Source: Nymphaea colorata (Eukaryota > Streptophyta > Magnoliopsida > Nymphaeales > Nymphaeaceae). Taken from it: DNA of 64,000 nucleotides. Of the stretch, positions 26,969-40,143 are shown one piece after another. The stretch lies in assembly GCF_008831285.2 (NCBI RefSeq), contig NC_045139.1:5802704-5866703 (forward strand), written 5' to 3'. Made by a program: the position numbers and the translations under genes. Numbering within the stretch: position 1 is the first letter of the stretch; the number at the start of each line of letters is the position of its first letter. The notes under the pieces were generated by a model. That model was not told the DNA's origin. It did no database searches and saw only the letters and a list, made by a program, of their open reading frames with translations.

Positions 26969-29900
26969 ATGCTGGTCGCGACGATAGGAAATGGCGGTGC
27001 TGGCAGTTTCCTCTGCTCGGCGGCCTCAGTCCGCCACTCCCATCACAGGCTTCTTTCTTTCCGCTCTTCATTGAGCTCGGGGATGAGGTTGTGCTCTTAT
27101 AATCTGTCACTTAACTGCAAAAGGAGCAAGCTGAGGGTGGTGGTGGTGGCCAATGCTGCGGACTCCACTCAAGCGTCTTCTGCTTCCACACTGAACAAGA
27201 CAATCGTGCCTGATGATGGCTTCTCACTGTCCAAGGTCCACTTTCTGGCAAGCCTATCGTTTTTTTTTTTCGAAGTTTTATGTTGATTCCGTGCCAAATC
27301 CTACCTGCCCGTCTGATTTTTAGTAACTTCTTTGTCGAATAATTTTTGCACTTTTTTATCCTTTTCCTTTGGCTGATGTTTTTGTTATTAATGCAACTTA
27401 TCTACTGGCAGATTTTTCCCTTTTTGTTTTTCCAAGTTGATTAGAAGTCTTGCATTTGTTTCAGAATTTTTCTTTTTCTTGTTTCCCGTGTTACTTGAGT
27501 CTATTTATGCTCCAATCATGTTACAGGTTTCATTTGGGGTTGTTGGATTAGGTGTTGGCTTGGCGCTTCTTGGGTACGTGTCTTGTCAGGGAAGTATGTT
27601 TGTTTTGATTGAAAATCAGATTTCTAATGTGTATTTCCTGCTTATCCGTCAGATATGGATTTGGAGCCTATTTTAGTTTTCTGCCTGGCTCAGAGTGGTC
27701 TGCGTTAATGCTAACATATGGTTTTCCGCTGGCAATCATTGGCATGGCTCTTAAGGTAAGATATATTTCTATCCAAGAAACTGACCTGGAGAGAGAGAGC
27801 GAGAGAGCATGCACTTTAATCTACCGTTTTTTATATTATGCATTGGATGAACTTTAACAGTTTTTGTATCATCTGAAAAGTTTCCATCCATCTTTAGTAT
27901 GCAGAACTGAAGCCAGTTCTATGCATAACCTACACAGATGCTGAAAGGCTGAGGGAGACATGTGCCACGCCTATTCTTAAACAGGTAAATATATGAAGGC
28001 ATCAGAATCATACTTACAAGCGTTTCAGACTCTGTTAGATCTCTATGAACACATTGCAACCTTGAATACCTTAATTTATTCTTAAACGAGTCGCTGGGTT
28101 TTCTCTTCAATGAAAAGGGAAAAGAAAAGCTTAATCTTGTATTAGGAGAATGATTCTATGTGAATTGCATACAAACATGATCAAGACAGACCTCTTGGAG
28201 TACATGTGAGGTTCAATTATAAGTGAAGGCCTATCTACTTTATAGTTATCTTGATTGAGCAGTTTTGTGGAAGCAGAAAAACCCACGGCAACCAAGTTTG
28301 TGAATCAGTTCTGCTAACCTTCTATCTTGGTGTTCTTGTGCTCATCAAAAAATCAGTTTTCCATTCTCTTCTTTCATTATTCATAGAATCATAATATATT
28401 TTCAGTTTTTATATTTAAGTTTGTGTAGTATTATGAGGAGGCACCTTCCCTTGTCAGAGTTTGATGAACAATTTTAATGGTTCTTATAGGTGAAGAGTGA
28501 CGTTACAAGATTCAGATATGGAGATGAACAACACTTGGATGAGGCCTTAAAGCGCATTTTTCAGTATGGTCAGGTACTTTTCTCATAATATAGTTTAATG
28601 TATGACTGTTTAGACTTTGCACACGCTGGCAATATTGTATAACTGTTTCCTTATAGTGATGTTACATTATTGTATCCATTCCACGACCTTGTCTAACTGC
28701 TTTAACTAGATTAAACTCAGTTGTCGTACCTTTTAGGACAATGGATTGGTGGCTTTTAGAACTCATGGAGAATAGGGTAGGATATTGGCTATTGCATTGG
28801 TGGGTGTAATTTTACCAAGTACAGATTGTAATCACAGGTGCTTCTTCCATGATAAATATTGTTGAGTGCTAAACTAATTGATGGATCCCTTTTCTTATTT
28901 ACTTTTTCCTTATCTATTTTCTGATAAAAACTCTAGTGTCTCTTTGTTAAATAGGCTCATAGCCAAATCCTGCCAAACTTTTACTTGGACATCCTCATAT
29001 TGGACCTTTGTGTCACCATTTGATAATTGGTCTCCAGAGCTGCTTTTGCTTCCATAGTCATGTTCCCTTATTTGAGTTAGACATGTCCTCAATTTCTAAA
29101 GCTGTTGTTAGCATGAGGGGTAAAACCATTATGCAAATTTGCAACGTAAGGTTTACAAACAGGACACAGTGGCATGATGAGAATTTAATCCACCACAAAC
29201 ATTAGGAGAGATGGAACCTGTCCAGGCTAAACAGTGGAAACTTGCGGTTCTGAGGATCAAGAGGACATCGAACTAACGCTGTTTGTTGGTTGACTCATAA
29301 ATTTCTTTTTCGAATTAGAATCAGCAAAGAAGAAGCAGTATTTTACAGGTGTCATTGTTTTTCCAGAAGATAGCCTTGTAGAATAAAAACAACTGGTTAC
29401 TTTGGGCTTCATAATTAAAAGAAGCTAAATGCTCTTTTCTTTATTAAATGAAAAGCATGGCTTAAGCTGGGTATCACAATATTTGTTCTCTTTTAGTGTT
29501 TAGTACGTGAACATGTATTTGTACTTGCAGGATTTATAATTGACCATCAATGAACTGTAGAATAAACTCATTCAAAGTTTCGGTGTGATGCTTATAAGTG
29601 CAGGAATTGTAATTGACTATCAATGAACTATTGAATAAACTCACTCAAAGTTTGGATGTGATGCGAATAAGGGCTTAGCAATTGCAAGTGATAATTGCAT
29701 ATTTTCCTTTGAAGTATCTCTATTTCTGGCTTTTTGTTGCACCGATGCAGCTACTACTACTTGCTAAATGTTCTAGCTTGGTTGCCCTTGTTTACTTTCC
29801 ATTTTTGTGGAACTTGATTCACATGATCTTGTGCAAATCCTTTCGCCTGCCTTACTACTGTTCATATAATTTGTTCCACACCTTCTAGTAAGCTGCTTAC

Positions 29901-30454
29901 ACTGAAAGTGCAGGCCAGTATCTGTGGAAGCTTTCAGCCACCATATTTGGTGGCAATCTGAAGGGTTTATGCTTCACCTTTCTCATAATTTTTTGTGATT
30001 GCATAATGTATTGTTGTTAGCAATGACGGTGCTATTACTGTCAAATCAACATAGTTACTTGAAACTCATAACTGAATGTGCTCTTCAGTTATTTCCTTGT
30101 AAGCATAATATAGGGAACCATGGTTAGGTACTTATGTTTGGCATAGTCAAAAGCCCAATTGGGTATGAAAGTTGAAAGCCTTAGAAAGAAGTATCTTTTG
30201 CTTGGATTCTGGTTTCATTTTAGTGAGGCCAAATCCATGAGAAGCTCATTCTACTACCTATCTATTGGAGATATCTTGTGGAGGAAATTGACAATGGAGT
30301 TATCCTTGAGGGTCTGTTTATGTTAACAGGTTTAACCAGGTTTTGCTCATTAACTAGGTTTTCAACAAACTAGTTTTTCAAAAAAACTGGTTTTAACCTC
30401 GTCCGTTTTCATGCCGCAACTCTGTTTGGGAAAAAAAGATAATTAGAAAAATGA

Positions 30455-30502
<48 letters not shown>

Positions 30503-30826
30503 AATCACTTTCAAAGCCGCCGATCACCCTGACAATGCTTATGTTGAAGTCATGCATGTCTGGCAACCTTGACCACCCATTTCCTGGTCAACATATTGCT
30601 CAAAAAATGATAAAATGAAAACAAAAGAAAAAGTAAAAAGCTTCAGCTGGAAATTTTTTCTGCTCATTGCAGACTTGGTACCATCAAGTTTAATTATACC
30701 CTGGTGATCCAACTCTCTCTCCCCCTCTTACACACATTGACACACCCACACAGACCTGAAAAACTACCTATTTGAGTCCACAAAGGCTGTCTTTCATTTC
30801 GTTTCCCTGTCCTGAACTATCTATCA

Positions 30827-30915
<89 letters not shown>

Positions 30916-32936
30916 GCCCATCTTCATTTACTTTTACTTTTTTTTTTTCTTTAACTTGAAGTTGCTTAAATACCTTTATATATCATGAAAATGCTATGTG
31001 GATGGAACTCCTTTTCCAAACAAAGATGGGCTTCATATATGAAAATGAAAATGGGCCATATATATATATATATATATAGCCCATTTTCATTTTCATATAT
31101 ATGTATATATGTGGCCCATCTTCATTTACTTTTACTTTTTTTTTCTTTAACTTGAAGTTGCTTAAATACCTTTATATATCATGAAAATGCTATGTGGATG
31201 GTACTCCTTTTCCAAACAAAGATGGGCTTCATCACTTCTCTTTCGCTAACCATGATCCCATAGACTCAGAAGGTTCATGGTTTCTAATTAAGCATATATA
31301 TGGCTTGCTTAAATGATTTTATACTGATGATTGTGCTCTATATGTGTTATCTTTTAGGCTGGTGGTATTCCAAGAAGAAGTGCTCCTGTGCTCCAAGCAA
31401 TCCGTGAAGAAGTATGTTTGACTTTTCTATTCTTCATAACTTTCTATTATGAGATATGGTTTTCCAATGTACTCCTTTAAATTTGTTCTTAGTGGTTAGC
31501 ACAGATCTACCGTCTACCTATTTGTTTGCAGACACTGGTTGGTTGTTTATTCATGGTTCCATTAGTAAAGTGGCAGAAATTATGTTTTCTTCTTCTTTTT
31601 TCAATTGAACTTATTTCTTGAAAAATCACAAGTTAATGGTTCAGGATGGCTGTTATTTTGGGCTTTGCAGGGTATTAGGCAATCATACCAAGTATCTGGC
31701 ACATAGTGACCTTCACCCTAGTGGCTTTCACCCCAAGAATATATATTTGGTTCATATGCATTTTGTGTCTAGTGATAAAAAAGTTTATAGCAGTAGTCTC
31801 GTGCTTGTGTGGAGGAGGATGTATCCTGTGGCAAATTCAAGAAATTGGAATAATTTGAAGGAACCAGGTCATATTCATGAAGAAATCTGCGTAAAAGTAT
31901 TTTGCATACTACCCTGGAACCACTCTCAATGATGATATGCTGGTGACTGTGATAATTATGCAAACATAAATATTATTTCATAGGCCTGTGAGAAACGTCA
32001 CAATAGCTAATGAGAAACAAGGACATTATAGTGAGAATGACTGGAAATGCTAAAGATCATATTCATAGGTTTTGACATTTTCTTTTTCTTGAGACCCTCT
32101 CCAGATGCTGCAACTCTTACAGCATTTGTTTTGGTAAATTTTGTTATGCTTTAATTTTTTAAGTATTCACTTTATCTTAACACTCTTCAACAAATTTATC
32201 ATTTAGGTTACTGAAGAAGGGAGGTATTCTTTAGTTCTTGTGTTTGAGGCCAAAGCCTTGCAGCTGGATAATTTTGAACAAAGACAGGTTTCATTTATTT
32301 AACAGCTGATGATTTTTCATTTTTCTTTCATCCATGGCTTGAAGTTTGAAAATAAAGCCTGTTCTGATGTTTGCTTATGCATCTCTAGGCCAAATTTGCA
32401 TCATTCTTTGGACCAGGAATCACTGCAGAGATTGGTGAGTTCTACTCTGTTATTTGTACTCAGATAAGGACCTTGATACCAACCTTAATGTTACATGCTT
32501 TTCGTTTTTTCAGCAAATTCAATTTTTTGATTCCACAAAGAAAACAGTTCTTTCACGGCTGGGAATGGAGAATACAATTAGTTTTATTATTTTGTTCTGT
32601 GTTGCCATTCAGAAAAATGTTATTATGAATATTGAATTATTTTAACTGCCAAAATCTTTAAATTACGAATAAATGCATTTTCTGCCACAATCAACAATTG
32701 TAAAGGCAAAATACATTCCAGCCATGCACCATCGCAAGTCGATGATGAATTTGTCTCCCTTCATTCTTTACATTGTTCATTTTCTGTTGTCATGTGAAAT
32801 CACTGACTACGTACATATGATTTCCACATGTTCACTTTTTTATTTCATTTATAATGTCACCGATGCAGGGAAAGCAGCGGATGACCTTTATGAAGTCAAA
32901 CTCATTTCCAACACAAAAGCGGAAGCAAGTGGATAG
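26969..32936 (+). CDS. DUF2854 plastid membrane protein (nine exons)
   Basis: Exons: 26969..27235, 27527..27573, 27653..27755, 27898..27984, 28490..28573, 31358..31411, 32207..32287, 32389..32434 and 32869..32936. All have GT-AG borders and consistent phase, totalling 278 residues. The start at 26969 gives a Ser/Arg-rich leader of about 60 residues like a transit peptide; an in-frame upstream ATG at 26870 is less likely. Two hydrophobic spans follow (GVVGLGVGLALLGYGFGAYF and a stretch ending PLAIIGMALK). Then comes a soluble domain with TDAERLRETCATPILKQVK, RYGDEQHLDEALKRIF, GGIPRRSAP and a C-terminus rich in K/E/A. I assign it to DUF2854, a family shared by cyanobacteria and chloroplasts and of unknown function. 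Intron 5 is 2.8 kb and carries several repeats. Confidence 0.82.
30460..30499. repeat. (TA)n microsatellite in intron
   Basis: A 40-bp TA run in intron 5 of the DUF2854 gene. Confidence 0.95.
30829..30915. repeat. Compound (CT)n(TA)n(GT)n microsatellite in intron
   Basis: Three consecutive dinucleotide runs (CT about 22 bp, TA about 40 bp, GT about 25 bp) in intron 5 of the DUF2854 gene, immediately left of the 124-bp direct repeat. Confidence 0.95.
30913..31232. repeat. Direct repeat pair flanking a hairpin, in intron
   Basis: 30913-31036 (124 bp) and 31111-31232 (122 bp) are almost identical ('gtggcccatcttcattta' to 'caaagatgggcttcat'). Between and slightly overlapping them is an inverted repeat with 22-bp arms (31035-31056 and 31079-31100, 'gcccattttcattttcatat') around a TA loop. 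It looks like a template-switch duplication or a small element remnant. Confidence 0.85.
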
Positions 32937-34069
32937 AACAGATATTGTTCTTCCAAAGGGTAGGATTCTCTTTGTTTCAACGGCTCATCATCAGTTGTGT
33001 CGAACTGTAGTTGAAAAAAAACTGTTTTCCAATATAAAGCTTCTGCAGGTTTGCTGCCAACAAGAATCGAGAGTATTGATGTACATAGATAGCTTGACCC
33101 ACCATTCAAAATACACGTCAATTTGTATGGTAACCAAGATTCTTAATTTATTGTCGACCATTTTTTCTTGTGTTGGAAGTATAAAAAGGGACGCAACTAA
33201 ATTGAAACTTGAGCATTTTGCGTTGCAGGTGATGTCGATATAGAAAGTTGGTGCACCACAAAAAAAAAATTGAGTGCATCGAATCACTTCCTTTTCAATT
33301 AGGAAGCCATCTTAATCTCCTCTGCTTGTCAACTTTTATTTTTCATTTTTTTCAATGACAAAAAATGCCAAATTTGTCTGATGTATTGAAACTTTGTCAA
33401 TCCATGAGGTTCATGTTTAGCATGCATTATTTTTCCACTGCTTGGTGCAGAGCAGGAAGTTTCTTGGACTGGTGAGAAATTGCCGCATTTAGTGTTCAGT
33501 CATGTCAATATGCTTGCAATATTATACAGACGGCAGGAAGCTGTGGCACCTCGCGAGCAGGTTGAACACTTTTGCACGAGAAAATATAATTATAAACCTT
33601 TGACCTACTTTTTCCGTTAGAAAGTACATTTTTCCAAGGGAATACGTCCGGTCTAATCAACCATAGTAGACAATTTTTTACTATAGCTCATTTGATACAT
33701 ATCTTAGGATCTCTGAAACCGATACAGAAATCCCCTAATAAAGCCCCGTTCTGTCAGAAACTCAAAATTATGGGTACACCAGGGGTATGTGTACTGGTGG
33801 AGGATGAAGTTGCTCCTGTAACCTTTGATGCAATCGGACCAAGCCGCTCATTTCATGAGGGGCATCTCTATCTCAAACTGCTGCTTCTGAGTCCAAAACA
33901 GAAATATGTTAGCAGAAATGACAAAAATCTAAGGCGGGGGAATAAAACATACAAATTCCATATTAAATTCTGACCTTCCACTGCACTGCTGGGTGAAGAC
34001 GAGTTACTAGGAGATTGGTACTGTAGATTTTCTTTGTCCAGTAAATTAACTTGATTGGAACTCCGAGAT
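32937..34069. other. Short spacer between convergent genes
   Basis: It lies between the stop codons of the DUF2854 gene (plus) and the CDCA7-type gene (minus), so it must hold both 3' UTRs. ORFs at 32854-33243 and 33692-33973 show no recognisable domain. No repeat structure seen. Confidence 0.65.
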
Positions 34070-37000
34070 TTATGCTTCTTTCTGCAGTAGGGTAGTAAAA
34101 TCTAGTAAGGCTTTGAAAGTTTCATCCACCCTACACGGATCAATAAGTTCTTTGACGCATGCAAATGAACCTTCAAAGTCAGTTGCAGGCTTGTTTCCAC
34201 TCACAATAAAAAGGAACAAGTAGCAACCGAAGCACAAAAGTTTTCGCCTCCATGAATTTTACAACATTGTAACCGTCAGTATCAACGTGGTATAAAATGG
34301 GTTTGCTCCAAGTTATTCCACTAAATATGGTCGCTAACTTATCCGCTAATCCCTCCCTCTCTGTCTCTCTGAGGCATGCAAGGAAGTATGATAAGTACGA
34401 GGGCACTAACCTTAAAGAAAAAATGTATTTTTCCAACGCTTTCTCCTGTTTGTCGTCATAAATGAACCATCTGTCCTGGCACAAAGCTGAATCCCAATTG
34501 CCAACATCTGCCAAGAAAATACATTCCCAAAGAATAAGCCACCTACCTAGCAGTTTGAAATATCGCGGCGACTCTGGCGTATATACCCACAGTCGAATAA
34601 AAGTTGTTTTGTTTGCATTGTTCAAGGATTGTTTTGTCTGTTTCCTTGGGTCGTTTTACCTTGGAGCACGATGCGGGATCCGCTAGAACCTCCTGCCAAT
34701 CTCCAGTAAACCCTGCCACTTTTGTCGAAAACTATGTGTTCTGTCCTGACGGCGTCTGACCTTTGCTTCTCTGCCATCAAGATTTGTAGGCAAGAGAATA
34801 CATCACAAAAACCAATACTTGTTAACAAGAATTTCACGTAGCATATGTCGTGTCTTATTTCTTTTTAGCATCTTATTCAATGGGAAGAGTCCCTTATTAA
34901 CAAGTTTATTTATTGGCTATATGCATGCATTCTTGAATCAACACCATTTCAGAAAGCCGTGATACTAAACAATGTCGTTCTGATTTCAGGAGAACAGAAA
35001 ACAACACAGGCACTTGTTCATCATCTAGATATACAAAAACGCATGTGTGGGCCTTCTCATGAAGATTTGAACATTTGACCGAACAAACTACGATTACAGA
35101 AGCAATAAAAACTTACTCAACTTGGACTTCAACTCTAGCGCCTTTAATTTCTCCACATGAACTTCATCCGCCTCTCTTTTTATTCGAGAGATAATATCTT
35201 GACTTTCAGCATATGAAATAGGAGCGCCATCTCTCGAAGAGAGCAAAATTCGAGCCATCTCATCCTTAATCTTTTGCTTCATGTCCTTTTCCTGTGTGAG
35301 CATTAGAGTTAAAAGCAAAACAGAAAGGAGCAACTTAAAAGGCAAACTGGACTGCCTCCCACCTTCTTATTCACCTCGACAAGGTTTTCATTGTGTTCCT
35401 TTTTCTTCTCTAGAAACTTCAAATTTTCTTCATCTATCCAGTTTCTCAAGTGTCTGAAAAAAAAAAGAAAAAATTGAAATATAAGTGTTGCATTCATTTT
35501 AGTGTTTATAGCACTAAAGGCCCCAATAGAGGAAAATAGATCCGATAAGAAAACATACTCTGTTCCAAGAGCTTCATTACAGAGAAAATTGAGCAACCTT
35601 AACTTCTTGGAAGGGTCGAGTTTAGAGTACTCATCGGCTCCTCTATTAAGATATTCCAGAGGCAGCTCTTTGAACGCAAAAGGTGACTTGGTGATGCACT
35701 TATGCAGCTGCTGTAGCCAGAGGCTTCCAGATGCAGATGAACGCAGCACAGAAGACCTACCAAGAAACGGCAACATGCAGTTAACTTATTGAGACAAACT
35801 GACGTCAAAAACTTAAAAGTAAATAGCTGCACGGTTTAGGAAACGCATACACTTCTTCCGTGTCATCTTCCAGCAGACCTAACAGCTTCACGTGAAACTG
35901 AGCAGCTGAAGAGTACAACCCACGACGTTCCATGCGGCGGCCGCGGGTTAGCTCTCGAAGGATTGATTCAGGCTGGCCTCTTTTTAGATCAAGCACCTAC
36001 GGCGCAAGCAATAGGTCGAAGGATTATATAAGTACCTCGGCTTGTCAATAATGAGATAGGAGCCATCCACATGCTCAAAGGAAGCAGGTAGTTAACTTTC
36101 TGCATCAATTTACATTTTAAATAGACCGAACGAATGCATGTAAGATTTGCAAATTTGAGATTAAGCGGTGGATATACAAAATAACCAAAGAAAAAAGGGT
36201 AGCGCGATCGCATGGGTATGAATACGATTCATTCGCATGAAGCTGTTATCCCAAATGCCTCTAGTGAACAAAATACTAGCATATCCCATAAATTCTTTCC
36301 ACAAATAGACAAGGAAATTTTCTCCATCCATTATATACTATTAATGGATTGAAAGAACTATGTCTCAGATAGAGAAGCCAATAAAGATTTTCATCTTCAG
36401 TAAACCTGACTGCCCTCATGCTTGAGTGTGGAGTAAACTTAAGAAACTTATGGCCTTGTGAACTAACAATTACAAGATGCGCTGAAGAAGAAAAAGAATG
36501 CCCTTGATCAATGCTCTTCAAGCAGCTCCATAATTCTCAGTTATTCATTAATAGGACATGGAAATAAAATATCTTTCGTGGATGTAGACGCAAGCCCCAA
36601 CAGCGAGAGCCCAATACTCATTTTGTTTTCCCGCACAGCCTGCAAAAAGACCATTAGAGAAATTTTATTTCCAACCAACCCACCAGTCACGTCAATAAAC
36701 CTTCCTTCTCGCTATCTCAGACAAGGTCAGTTGGAAGGAATAACTAGGCTTTCATGCTCACTAATAACTATTCACTAATGCACCGGAGGTTCATTGCCAA
36801 TGGCGACAATTCCAAGGATGTCCTACAGAAAATGAAAAAAAAGAAAGTGGATGCAGATGCAAGGTACATCGATCAATACATGGAAGAAGAAAAGGAGATG
36901 AATGAAGGTTTCCCATGTTAAATACTAACGCCAATGACCTGTGTTAAACAAGAGTGTCTCGATTTAGAATGTCCTTACAAGGAAAACTGATTTGCTGATT

Positions 37001-39320
37001 AACCAAAATCAGAAAAAAAAAACAGAACTACTTTCAAGCACCCCCTCCCCCAAAGTCTTTTACTGTGTGCCATGCATGAGAATAGCAGTTCAACATTCAC
37101 TAATACAGGCAAATTAAAGTTAACCGATAAAACTAGCATATTTCTGTATTAAGCACATGCAAGATAGATATTTTAAGAAGGATGGCAATCTTACTTTCCC
37201 AAATGCAGAACAGAACTCTAAAAATTGAAGAGCTGGTCCAATATCATCAGCAGAAAACTCAATTCCTGCGACATCTTTAACTTCTTCACCTTGGGGTGGT
37301 AAGACATCATCACCTTCTTCCTGGATAGACGCCTGAATAATCTTTTGCAGGCTTTCAGATTTTACAGAAACTGGGGGTTTGTCCTTGTCATTCTGAGCAT
37401 GCACACTAAGAACAGCTTGTAATTTCTCTGAAGGCAAGGACTTCACTTTCACCGTACCAATATTTTCTTCCTTAGCAACCTTCACGGAACTAGGCTTCTC
37501 TGCAGGTTTTGACCGTTCTTTCTTGGATTTCACTTTCACCATACCCGTATTTTCTTCCTTAACAAGCTCCGCGGAACTGGGCTTCTCTGCAGGCTTTGGC
37601 TGCTGTTGTTTGCTTTTCACTTTCACCATACTCGTATTTTCTTCCTCAACAAGCTCCGCGGAACTAGGCTTGTCAGCGGGCCTTAACCGCTGTTGTTTGG
37701 ATAATTTTTTGGGACCACCTTTCTGGATTGTTTTCTCCTTCTGCGGTGGGTGATCGGAAACTGCCTTTGTCGACTCAACGACTTTTTCTGTAAAATTCTT
37801 ACTGGTGTTCTTCACTTCTTCACTATGATCATAACAATAAGTATGCACGCTGTTTTCGTTACTTGTATCCTGAGTATCCAACTCTTTCGATGAATCTATG
37901 TGAAGCTTGGAAGGTCTCTTCTTCACTTCTTTCCCGACGGATGACGGGTTAGTATCACCATGTGCAACGTCAGTACAGTCGGTGTGACGCTTTCTTTTTC
38001 TCAAAGCTCCCTAACAATACAGCCACAATCACGTACAGAACCAATGGACGATAATTCAAAGACATTTCTAACTCATGGCCACAAACCTCTTTAGATTTTA
38101 CTGCCGTTTTTGAAGAACTATCAGATGCCTTCTTAGTGCTTGAGCACGAGCTCGCTTTAGGGCTCTTCAACTCTCTGCATTTATTCTGTTGCCATCAAAA
38201 AATACGAACAAAATCAATTACTTTTAATTGAAAAGCAATCAATCCCCCTCCTCTCCGTGTGTGAACGCATGCGTGTCGAACTTTTAGTTATTCTAGAAAA
38301 GGCATCATTTTCTGTATCCGGAAGAGGCCGCTCACCAAATCAAGGCCACTACGCAGCATGTCTGAAACAGAAGAGAAACCCGTCGCTTTTGCAGTATGAA
38401 CAAGAATCCCTGTGGGGTTTTCACCTCTCTTCTTCCTTTTTGACAAAACGAGACGCATCAAAGCACAACAGCAACAGAAAATTAAGATCCAAATGAAATC
38501 CAAAAAGAAGAGAATGAAAAAACTTCACCAAAGCGCAATACAACCTATAAATACTAGGATAAATGTACTAAAAGTATGAATCGTGAGGGGACAACACAAG
38601 AAATGACATCATGGTTTCAGAATCGTCAGGGGATAAAATTCACAGAAAACCACTACCAATCAGTTTGCGATAAAGGATTCGCACAAAAATCTCACATGCA
38701 TAAGCTACAGTTGCAAATTCCCCTGCACTTGGGGCAGTTCCACGAGTCAATCCCACTAATCTCTTCAGCTATCTCCCCATACCTAATCACGAAATCAAAA
38801 GGCACATAAGTAAAAGACATCAAACGACAAACAACTGGGAACCGAACTATTCCGACACTGGCAATTGCAATTCCATCAATCATTGGGAAAGGCACCTTAC
38901 CTGTTGAGCAGGCATTTGAAGCAGAATTGGATCGGACACGGCTTATTCTGCCGCACATTCTTACACAAGGCGGTTACATCCATGGTCTTCTGCCTGCACT
39001 GCAAGCCAAAACCTTCCAATTTTCAGCCAACAACCAACACAAAACCCCACGGGCGAACACACGCGGACAGATCCTACCTGGTGACACGTCCGGCCGTTCT
39101 GAGAGTCGTAGATCCTTCCGCCAACGATGCGAACGCCGGGATCCTTTGTCCTCTTCCTAGGAGAAGAGATGTTTTGGTCGGTGACTCTACCGCTTCCGGC
39201 AGTCGATCGATCGGGAAGAGAAGAAAGAGCAAGAACAGCAGATGCAGCGACCTCCTCTCCCTTCTCAGCCTTCTTCTTCTTTTGCTTCTTCTGAATTTTA
39301 GGGCTTCCAGAGATCGCCAT
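34070..39320 (-). CDS. CDCA7-type zinc finger (zf-4CXXC_R1) protein with DDT/WHIM-like domain (13 exons)
   Basis: Exons: 39320..39078, 38998..38901, 38782..38696, 38435..38336, 38185..38087, 38010..37195, 35996..35851, 35756..35559, 35453..35363, 35291..35117, 34770..34660, 34507..34411 and 34199..34070. All junctions keep phase, giving 796 residues. A lysine-rich nuclear-type N-terminus precedes the Cys-rich finger (TCHQCRQKT, FCFKCLLNRYGE, WNCPKCRGICNCSLCMKKRG, PTGILVHTAKATGF), about residues 78-165. This is the CDCA7/JPO1 domain. A Lys/Ser/Glu-rich linker with three repeats follows. A DDT-like segment comes next (DDIGPALQFLEFCSAFGK, QPESILRELTRGRR). Near the C-terminus GRVYWRLAGGSSGSRIVLQ and DRWFIYDDKQ resemble WHIM motifs. 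Known: CDCA7 works with HELLS/DDM1 remodelers in DNA methylation, and DDT/WHIM modules occur with ISWI remodelers. A chromatin role is therefore inferred. Confidence 0.88.
37440..37700 (-). repeat. In-frame tandem repeat in the CDCA7-type gene, three units
   Basis: In the large exon 6, about 28-30 codons are repeated three times. Each unit contains KP(A/S)-type KPSSAELV..EENT followed by MVKVKSK or a close variant. The reading frame is kept in all units, and the third (KPSSVKVAKEENIGTVKV) is the most divergent. This lysine/glutamate-rich linker is probably disordered. Confidence 0.85.
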
Positions 39321-40143
39321 GACCGCTGAGATCTCTCCTCTCTCCCTTCTCAGATATCAAGTTTCTGAACTTTTCCCAGAGAAATGAAAGATGATTTTTT
39401 TTTAAACGCCAACATGTGAGGGTTTAAAGAAGCGCGCGGCTCCATGACGAGCGGGAACTTTTCAAAATAGCCAATTACCAAAACAGCCAAACGAGGTTTC
39501 CTCCTCCATTCGGGAAAAGTTGGTTTCAAGAGTGATTTCGTGTTTCTCCTGGGGGCGATCTCGTCTTTATTAGGTCAAGCCCGGCTCACGTCGTTAAAGA
39601 TTCTCTTCCCTGCATCGAACTTCTAAATCCAGCCATCTTCGTCTTGCCCGGTACGGGGACTCAGTACCACGAATATGACGGTTTTATCCCCGTCTGGAGG
39701 ATAATCTGAAAAGGAAACTTAACTGGCTTGTTTTTAAAGTGACCTAATTATTACGCAAGTCCGTTTTCCTTTCCGCAATTTCACGCCCGCCAAATCGGGT
39801 TGGAATTTTGCGGTTTCGAAATTCTCCCGCTGATACCAATAACATTTCCAGAAAATGTGGGTCTTTTTTCCCTCCACATCTCTCGGGTCGAGCCTGCACC
39901 ATAACATGCGGATCTGGATCAGATTGTGTCCGCAATTGGTAAATCTAGATCCAAATTTACACTGCAGAACTGTTCAAACTTGAGAAAATTTATATATGAG
40001 CTGCATTAAGCTTACAGCCTTACCATATTAATTAGGAAATCTAGTCATATTGGTATCCGATTTTATCGATTGAGAAAATCGTATGAGTAAGAACATGCAC
40101 GTAATATCTCACCACAAAAATCCATATGAACCCATTGTGTAAT

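Noticed and set aside
26682-27110. 142-residue minus-strand ORF
   Set aside because: It lies opposite exon 1 of the DUF2854 gene, which has splice continuity and a transit peptide; the minus frame has no recognisable features.
32854-33243. 129-residue ORF downstream of the DUF2854 gene
   Set aside because: It overlaps the last exon in another frame and runs into the 3' UTR; no recognisable motif.
37523-37753. Plus-strand ORF rich in Phe/Thr/Ser
   Set aside because: It is the antisense shadow of the repeated lysine/serine-rich exon of the CDCA7-type gene.
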